This document shows positions 23,957-32,500 of a DNA stretch of 64,000 nucleotides, in pieces (positions within the stretch are counted from its first letter, which is position 1; every line of letters starts with the position of its first letter). The notes beneath the pieces are model-generated. The model worked only from the letters and a program-made list of their open reading frames with translations, was not told the origin of the DNA and searched no databases. Source of the stretch: Symbiodinium natans (Eukaryota; Sar; Dinophyceae; Suessiales; Symbiodiniaceae); the NCBI GenBank assembly GCA_905221605.1, contig CAJNDS010002084.1, forward strand, positions 288,972-352,971, read 5' to 3'. The position numbers and the translations under genes were made by a program.

Positions 23957-23961
23957 CTTTG
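23957..23961. repeat. Target-site duplication, left copy (CTTTG)
   Basis: CTTTG immediately before the 5' LTR is repeated at 34679-34683 immediately after the 3' LTR. A 5-bp duplication is typical of copia integrases. Confidence 0.9.
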
Positions 23962-24116
23962 AGTTAACTAAACTGGCCCCAAACCACCGTTTAGCTGTAC
24001 ATACCAAGTAGGGTTAGGAGAGCAGATTCGGATGACTGATTGTATTTGGCTCAAGGAAAATAGGCGTGCCCGTTGTGCGTCTTTCCTTGTCTTAAGTACC
24101 TTTGTTGTACTTAACT
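23962..24116 (+). repeat. 5' LTR (155 bp)
   Basis: Starts AGTTAACT and ends ACTTAACT, giving short inverted ends AGTTAA...TTAACT. It matches 34524-34678 throughout by eye. It contains TTTGGCTCAAG at 24045-24055, identical to the 3' end of the dinoflagellate spliced leader. Confidence 0.95.
24045..24055 (+). promoter_or_regulatory. Spliced-leader-like motif in the 5' LTR
   Basis: TTTGGCTCAAG matches the last eleven bases of the dinoflagellate trans-spliced leader (ending ..TTTTGGCTCAAG). The copy in the 3' LTR is at 34607-34617. It may be a relic of reverse transcription from a trans-spliced RNA or may mark the RNA 5' end; an 11-base chance match is possible. Confidence 0.45.
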
Positions 24117-24130
24117 GGTTAACAGCCTCA
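24116..24130 (+). other. Putative primer-binding site
   Basis: TGGTTAACAGCC begins at the last base of the 5' LTR. TGG is the complement of a tRNA CCA end, as expected for a primer-binding site. The primer tRNA was not identified; the sequence only partly resembles the initiator-Met site of plant copia elements. Confidence 0.45.
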
Positions 24131-25295
24131 AGCTACGTGGTCACTTTGGTAGGAACGTAGGCAAAGCCGCGCGCCGCCATAGTGCCCCCTCCATAACCGC
24201 ACACCTGCCTTGAGAGTGTGCTTGAAATTGCGCGACAGGAGCCGCTGGCCCTGCCTCATTCATACTTCACATCCAGCATTGTGTCGAGCCAGAGCCAGGC
24301 TCAGCAATTGCATTCACTTCACCTGCAAGCCACCGTTGGGCTTTCCACGTGGCATTCCATATCTCGAAATCTTCGATCGTGCATGCAAAGCACTGAGCCG
24401 GAAGAGCATTACGCAACACACCTCCACATTTGGGTTCATTTCATTAAGGCCTTGCGTGAGAAACGCATCACGCATTTGTTGATTGCTCATCCGCTAAATT
24501 GGTGGAGAAGGTTCGTGAGTAATCTTCTTGCTAATCACTACAGAGAGGTATCGTTTGACTGGCAGCTTAGGGTCCTTGTCCGTGCTTTAACGTACGCCGA
24601 CGATAGGTGGGTCCCTAGATTGCCTCAATACTTTCCGTGACATCCAGGTACATCGTGTGGCTGCGCATCTCCGCTGCAGTGTCGAGGTGCTCGCCCCTCT
24701 TGCCCTGGTTGGTTCTGACTTTCGGACTTCACTTCAAACATTCCTGAACATCTTGCCTTTGTACCCTCTCCTGTGAACCCGTGCACGGTTTAGGGAGGCT
24801 AGGCCTTGTGGGTACCCTAGGCGTCTGACGAAGCATCACTGCATCACCGTGTGCTTCGCCTCGAACTGCCCAAACAGCAGGTTCAGTTCAGACTTCGATC
24901 TTCGCGTGGTTTGTGGTCTCCCTTCGGGTTGAGACTAAGCCCATCACTCCGCCAACAGCAAACCCACAGTGCCGTCGGCTTGACCACGCACTGTGAACGC
25001 AACATCGGACAAAGTCCCAATCCCTAAGAGGTTTCAGGGTCAAAGCAAAGAGAGTCGCGGGTCTTCCCCACTTTCATCCGTGTGCATTGGCTCAGACAGC
25101 CGGTTGAGTGCGTGTCGTTAGTTGAAAGACCTGCATTGCCCCAATATCCCATCTGAGGAATCCCGGCAAGGTAGTCAAGCTCAGGCACTCTGCACACATT
25201 CTTCTGGCCACTTTCTAGGCTTGTTGGGGTCGCCGCCCGAATTAGGCTTAGAGGGGTCGCCGCCCGAATCAGGCTGTGCAATTGTCTCTGGTACC
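24131..25295 (+). other. Retrotransposon leader, with a possible small ORF
   Basis: Non-LTR leader before ORF1. The frame 24218-24640 is open for about 140 codons and has protein-like stretches such as HLHIWVHFIKALREKRITHL and WWRRFVSNLLANHYREVSF. No domain recognised; it could be a degenerate remnant. Confidence refers to the leader assignment. Confidence 0.4.
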
Positions 25296-26514
25296 ATGGG
25301 TTGGAACGATTTTTTGCAGGCGTGGGAACGCGTGACCTCTGAAGAGTCCTTTGTGGAGCGTGTGACTGCTGCTTTTTCCAGGGCCACGAACTCGCCTGCG
25401 GTCAAAGGCTCGTCTGAGTTCCGTCGGAGGAAAGCTGTCCTCTTGGTGGTCATCCGTGCGCTGGTGCAGCTTCTCATCGGTACTCAGCAGCAGTCTGGGG
25501 CCATACGGCTGGTCCGAACTCGAGAAAGAGAGCTCGAGGGCACGGAGGCATACCCTGGAAGAGGTCAGAGGAGTGCTTCAGGCACCTTCGCCGGAGCCTG
25601 AGATACCGGCTCCGAGGACTCCTCCTGTCGCAGTGCGTTCCAGATCTCCGCCTCGTTCCTTGGTTGAGGGTTCTGACCAAACTCCGGTACCTCCTAGACC
25701 GCGACCGAAACATAAGGGTGATCGAACCCCTGCACCTCCTAGGGCACGACCTAAACATAAGGGTAATAGAACCCCGGTTCCTCCCAAGGCAAGTACCTTG
25801 CCCGGAACACCAGGTCCGTCACGTGCACCGGAGGCTGCAGCAGATCTTCTTGTGTATCGTCCCAAAGCAAAGGCCCGACCCGAGTCCAGACCACCGCAGG
25901 ACTGGGAGTTGGACGAAAGAGAGTATCCAACCATAGCGGATTCGTTCAGGGTACAGGTTGAATTGGGACAACACTCAGATAGAGAAGCCATAAACCGGTG
26001 GACTACTGAAGAGTGGAGAGAGCATAATCAGGCGCTCTCATCTTCTTCTTCTGCCGCGCCGCGTGTTGCACCTTTGGAAGTGGTCGAAGTGCGTGAGGAC
26101 ATCCCTGTCCTGATTTCATTGGATTTCAGCGGGGTGCTCAACATCCACTTTCAGGACAGCCGAGATTTTTTGGACCGTTTGAACGCAGAGCGTCCGAGCC
26201 ACGTGAAGCTGAAGTTTATTTGCACGAGTTACTCTGGGACAGAACGGGCCAAAGAAACGCGTCAGTCGATGGCTTCGGAGCTTCCGGGCGTGCCAGTCTA
26301 CATCACTAGCTCTCCAACGGGCCGTCCTGGAAAAGGAGCCTTCATTAAGCGTTTGATGGACCGGCGGTCGGATCACTTTGCGTGTCATTTGGATGACAGA
26401 TCAGACATCGTGCGGGACGTCGAGGCGTATGGTGTTCACGAATTTTTGGTATCGCCGAATACGTGGCTGACTGATCTCGTGCCCACTGTGTTGTTGTGGC
26501 TGCGGTCCCTGTAA
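25296..26514 (+). CDS. Retrotransposon ORF1: HAD-like domain protein with apparent frameshift
   Basis: An ATG in strong context (ACCATGG) at 25296 opens MGWNDFLQAWERVTSEESF in one frame, closed at 25601. The +1 frame is open across the overlap (25456-25601) and runs to TAA 26512-26514 without its own early ATG, so a +1 shift or a one-base insertion in this copy is needed to read the whole protein. The second part has a Pro/Arg-rich linker with PRPRPKHKGDRTP-type repeats, then a compact domain. LISLDFSGVLN (Asp codon at 26122) resembles HAD motif I with Ser instead of the second Asp. ICTSYSG resembles motif II, GKGAFIKRLM offers the motif III Lys, and CHLDDRSDIV resembles motif IV (Asp-Asp at 26392-26397). 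This suggests a HAD-superfamily fold, perhaps with altered catalysis. It lies 59 nt before the Gag-Pol start. Confidence 0.6.
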
Positions 26515-26573
26515 AACGCTAAAAGAGAGGTGCTGACCTTCAGGGGAACCTGGGGTTTCTATTGCCTGGCACC

Positions 26574-29500
26574 ATGGCGATGAGTCCCGAAACTACTGAT
26601 TCCTCGCTCCAGGTGTCCACTTCCAGCACGCCGCCTACACAACAGGCGCGGGCACTCAGTGCTGTAAGGGCACAAGAAGCAAGGGTAGGAGAGAGCAGTA
26701 GTGATTCCACTCCCGTAAGAGCCGTTTCAACCGGAAGGGGAAGGTCCTCTCAACCCTATGCCTTAGCTAGTTCCCGAAATCGCTCTTCCTCCGCTAGGAT
26801 GCAAGCTTTGTTGCCTCCGCCAGCTTATGCATGTGAAGTTGCAAGTCCTGCACCAGCAAGTCAACCTGTTTCGCTTGCACCGGGCGATGGGACAACCACC
26901 CCGGATGTGCACTTGCATCAGCATGTTCAGCGCATTGCCCCAGAGTTGCACCTGCATCAGAGTCGTCAGGAATTGCATCTTCATGGGGTTGATTCCCGAA
27001 CACATTCTCAGGCCGTTGCTGCTGCACAGCTGGCACAAGCGCAAGCACAAAACATTCAACAGGACGCTCAGGTGTTTGCCCAGAACGTTCAGCATGAAGC
27101 TCAGGCATACGTGCAGGTTGCAAAGAGTGAGGCTCAGGCATATGTTCAGAGCGCTGTCACTTCTGCTCAACATGAAGCCATGCAGCACGCACAAGAGTAT
27201 GCAGAGCGCGTTAGGGCTGAAGCTGAGAGACAGGTCCAGAGTGTTTCAGAACAAGCCGGTCAGCATCTTGCACAAGCAAACGAAACCATTGCCTCACTTC
27301 AGGCTAGGAATCGTGAGCTTGAGGAGCAGCAGGAAGAAATGATGAAGCGGATTGCGATGATCCAAGCTGAGATGCAAAGCATCAAAGCTCAACAACAGTC
27401 CCAAGCCGACGCATCCCACCTTCACGCAGAGCGAGTGTCGCAGGCCTCAAGGGCTCAGGACCAAAATGGCACGGAGATCAGTGAAGCCCTCAAGGCCTTG
27501 GCTGCAAGTGTTGGTGAGACAATGAAGGAGTTGCGAGAAATCGTCAGTCCCAAAGCATCCAAGCCTAAAAGCAAAGCGAAAGGTTCGGGGCTCCGAAACG
27601 GGACACCCTCCCCTAAGCATAAGAGTCCAAAGGTCTCAGCGACTCAAGGTCAAAGATCTGCTGGTGTGGCTGCTGCGCCTGTTCCAAATCGGTTTGGATG
27701 CTTCTGCGCACCCAGGTTGCCAGTTTTCACCGGTGTTGGTTTGCCGGCTCCGTCTAGATCCAAGAAGGGTTCTTCGAGTGACAATCCCTTCAACGTCTTC
27801 TCCACTCCCAAACCTCCTTCAGTCGTGCGTGCCCCAGACCCTCCGATGCACTACGACATCGGGTCCGAACACGAGGAAGGTGAGGAGGAAGAGGAGAGGG
27901 AAGATGACCCCATCATTGATGTCACCGATGCACCGGGGGAAGAAGAAGTAGACTATGAGCAGGATACTTACCACAACAAAGATCTTCGAGACCTGAAAAT
28001 CCCTGCACTTCCTTCGACAGCCGCGGGATATCGAGCATGGAGGAACGGCGTTTTGACATCGTTCAGCAGCATAGACAAGAGTGGGAACGCCAGGATACTG
28101 AGATGGCTCCAGGTCGCCCTTGATCCAGCCATAGGAGACCGACAGATGCGCAATCTGCAGGTCACGTCTGACGGCCTTCCCCGCCTTGATGCATTCCTGG
28201 CTGCACAGCTTACAGATCCAAAACACCTCAAGGGAGACTACGGAGTCGCTGCCCAGGCGTTCACCGAGCGAGCACATGCGTTAGGCGTGCAGCCTTCCGG
28301 GCGTGCGCTGTTGGCAATGCTCAGCCGAAGGTGTCGGGTAGACCGGATCAGGGGGGCGACAGTCTCCCAGCAGACACTCTTAGCCATCCAGCTCGAAGGC
28401 TTCAGCCAACAACAACTGCAAGCCTTTAGAGAAAAGGTTGAGTTTTGTTTGAACGGTTTCAGTCCCGAAGCATGGCCCGCTGAGTCTACCTTGTTTAGCT
28501 GGTTATACTCCAAGCTCAAGCACTGCAGGCTTCTTTCCAGAGCAGTCGACAAGATCAAAGACTCCAATCCAGGTAGCAACAAGCGAACCTTTGCGTGGTT
28601 GTGGTCGCAGCTTGTCGAATTGCTAGATGAGCTGAGAGAAGAAGCAAACGAAGAGTCAATTCGTGACACTCTCATCAAGCCCAAAGCCAAAGCTGCTCCC
28701 GCCCCAAAGAAAGAGGAGCGTTCCCGCGATAAGCCGGACAAGCCCACTCCTGCCAATCCAGCCCCTCCGGCCAAGACCAAAGGTTCTGGGAAGGATGGGA
28801 AAGACAAGGATGGCAAGGGAAAGGGGGGTAAAGGGAGTGGTAAGGGTGCAGATTCACAGAAAACACCAAACAAGCCAAAGGCGAAATCAGGCGGTAAAGG
28901 CCAGGGCTCCAAAGCTGAAGGCAAAGCCCCAAGCAAAGGAAATGCCCCCAAAGCTACCGTACCATGCCTGTTCTTCCCAAAGGGAACGTGTAACCGGGGT
29001 GAGAATTGTCCGTTTTCGCATGAGACCTCTCCCGGTAACAAGGCCCCAGGGTCAAAGACTACTGGAGCTAGCGCTACGGCAAAGAGCTCTGCCGCAGCTG
29101 TCGCCCTGCTGCTTCCCACTACGGCGCGGGGTGCCTCGGTCGATGGTTCCTCCACACCGAGCAAGACAACCTTTTGGAAGCGTTCAGGATTGAGTAGGTT
29201 CTTCCAGTTCGTTTCGGGGTGGTTTACTGTGTTCAGCAACATCTGCGCTCCTGCCTGTCCCGCCACTGTCACTCCGTTGCTTGTAGCATCTCAGCATCAG
29301 CACCCGCAACAGGGATGGTTCTACCACGAGTGGATCGCTGATAGTGGTGCAGGTAGATCCCTAGAGAGTCGTGAAGCCCTCAATGAACAAGGCATTCCTG
29401 AAGACGCATACGCACACATGGCCGAACAGGCACCCACAGTATCCTTTTCCACAGGGAATGGTGTCGTTGATTCAGGGCTCATGCTTGGCTTCGAGGGTTC

Positions 29501-32500
29501 CATTCTAGGAAACAATTCTGCATATCTCCTGGACAACTGCCCTAGTGTAAAATCACTTGGTGAGTTGGTAGAGACAAAGTCTATGCCGTTTGTATGGTTG
29601 CCAGGAAAGCTTCCGATGTTCCTGTCGAGTGTCGAACACGTTCAGGTCATTGAAGAATCCGCCATATGTGCCGATAGAGTTGAGGGAAATGTTCCAATCT
29701 TCAGGGAACAGGTCAGATTCGTCTCGCCTTCCACTGTTGCGATGCCTGGCTTCATGAGCGATGCTAGAAAGGCAAAGCCTCTTGCACGCACTACCATAGA
29801 GCCTTCACGGCACACCACGTATCGACCCTCGCCGCATATCACGGAGGAGTCTACCTTGCTTGAGTTGTTGCAGGATCCAGGGGTGCCGTCAAAGACCGCC
29901 TCCGGGTCTAGAGATCCTCCACCTGACTCTGATGACGAGCTGAAGTCTAGGGCAAAGTCCTCTTCAGCAAGAAAGCCAAAGGCTAAACCAAGTCCAAAGG
30001 ACAAGGTCAAAGGTGCAAAAGCTCCTAAACCTGCTGAAGCAGCGAAGGCTCCGGAACCTCCTGCTCCAGTAGAACCCGAGATCCCGCCACCTCCACTTCC
30101 TCCACCTGCCATTCCGCCAGGTTCTGGGTCGGACTCAGGAGAGGACGTGACATCAGAACGTCAGAAGCAACTCATCAAGGAGGCCTCTTCAATGGCACAC
30201 AAGTTGACGCATATCCCTAAGAATCCCTACTGTGAGATATGTCAGCGAAGCCGCATGTATCGACAAAGAGTCACCAAGAAGCGTGCAGAGCCTCTCGAAG
30301 ACAGAGGTGACTTGCCTCCTGCTGAACAGTTTGGCGAGAGGATTGCAACAGACTATATAATCCCTTCGAAGCGTGAGCATGCAGTCCATGTCATCAGGGA
30401 TGAATATAGTGGTGCACTGCGAGCTTTTGTCTGTGCGCGCACAGCTGAGAGAGCAGCTCAGAACCTCCTTACCTTTGTAGGCGCCCGATACAAGCACCTC
30501 CCGAACGTGTTGTGTAAGGCTGATGATGCAAAGGAGTTAATAGCTGCCGTCTCACAAATAGGATGGGTGCATGAAGCGACCCTAGAAAACAGATTTCCAC
30601 ACAACGCCCAACTTGAGAGAGAGATAAGAACTCTCGAGGAATCGACTCGCGCGGTGCATTTGGCTGCTGGGTTCCATGTGGTTCCAGATCTGTGGCATGT
30701 GTCCGTGCAGTTTGCCGCGCAGACTTTGACAGTTGTACCGTGGCAGGGCAAAGACAAGTCGCGTTTCGAGGTTGCAACTGGTTCCCCATTCGAAGGCCCA
30801 AGGCTTCCCTTGGGACAGTTGGTGCATTACAGGATCCATGACCCCAGCCGCAGGCATAAGTTCGAAGCTACAACTGCTCCCGGACTATTTGCAGGTTGGA
30901 GGTTTGAGCACGGATTTGTGTATCGTGACGTGATCTGGGTGCTAGACTATGAAGCCGTCAAGTCCAAGTCGATTGGGTATAGGGACATGATCCCCGTGCC
31001 ATATGCGGAAGTGCATGTCCCAGAGACTGAGACCTTCCCGCTAAAGGCCGCGGCGGATCTTGCTCTTCGCGAGTTCCAGGATCCCAAACTTGAGGCTATC
31101 ACAGCGCTGGACATACCATTCAGCTCACTGTCCCCTGCTGATCCTCCTCGAAGGCGCGCAGAGTACATTACGCTTGAACGCATTCTTAAGTTCGGTGCCA
31201 CACCAGGATGCAAAGCGTGCACTTTCGATTCCGTGAAGCATAGTCCTAAATGCCGAGCAAGATTCGATGCCCTGATAAAGGCTGATAGGATTGCGTTGAC
31301 GTCCAAGCCCCCTGAGCCAGTTCCTCCAGCTGAGCTCCCCGAAGGCGTTGGTCTCCACCCTTCGAGTGAGCCCGCTGTAGAAGGTCTTGTTGCGAAGGTC
31401 GAGCTCGGTGTGACGCAAGTCTTTGTCGATGTCAACAGGGAAAGAGTCCGCCAAAGAAAGGTGCAAACGCTCATAGGCAAGGATGTGTTGTTCGAATATG
31501 CGTGTGGCGACAGTTCAGAGCTTTCGCAAGCTGCGTCCGAAATTGGCATCAACAGTATCCGCTTATGCCGAAGCATGATTGATTTGTCCAACGAAGAACA
31601 TGTCAAACAAGTTCAAGGTCAGGTCGAAGCATCGCCAGGTTGTGATGTGTGGCTCTCATTGCCGTGCACCGAGTTCAGTCCGTGGCAGAACATGAACGTC
31701 CATAGGCATGGGGCGAAGTACGGAAAGGGTCTTCGGAATCGCCAAGAGAAGAGCAAGCTTATGTTCTTGTATGCCCGCAAGGTACTCGCAACTGCCATCG
31801 CAAATCATGGAAGGATCGCAGTCGAGTGGCCCAAAGGGTCCGGCTGGTGGGATCTCCCTGAATGGAAAGAATTTCAGGATGAACATGGTCTACACAAAGT
31901 GTCTTTTGATGGCTGCATGGCTGGAGTGAAGGGCCGAGAGCATCCAATCCGCAAGCCCTGGAGCGTAGCCACTAATGATCTGCGACTTGTTCAATTTCTT
32001 GGACAACTGCAATGTGACGGTAGCCACCAGCACGAGGCCGCCGAAGGCTCACAAACAAAGCAGACTGAAGCATACCCACGAGAGCTCGCTCACAACATCG
32101 TCGAAGCGTGGTATCCGCAACGGTACCATCGCCACATCCCCTCCATGGTCACGAAGAACTTAACAAAGCGGGAATGGAAAGCAGACCCGCGCGGAGTTGC
32201 AGCCGTGAAGAAGGAGGCAGAAGGGTTACGTTCTAACGGAACGTGGGATGATTTGACAGTCTGTCTTTTGTCTTCCTTGCGTGCCGATGCAAAACGGCAA
32301 AACCGTAAACTCAAAATTGCAGAGCTTCTCACATTATGTGGGATAAAACATTTCGAACTCCCTGAGCATGAACACAAGTTCAAAGGGAGAATCGTGTACA
32401 GGGGGGACTGCATTTTTGACCAGTTCGGAAACCATGTTCTTTTTGAAGACGTGGCTACCACACCAACTTCCTTGGTTGCCCTTAACATCGCATTGTTTTT

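Noticed and set aside
28238-29272. 344-codon minus-strand frame inside the retrotransposon
   Set aside because: Antisense shadow of the Gag-Pol ORF; Gly/Leu/Ser-rich with no domain.
31700-32120. Host methyltransferase gene inserted into the element
   Set aside because: The domain is in the same uninterrupted frame as integrase and RT, so it is part of the polyprotein.
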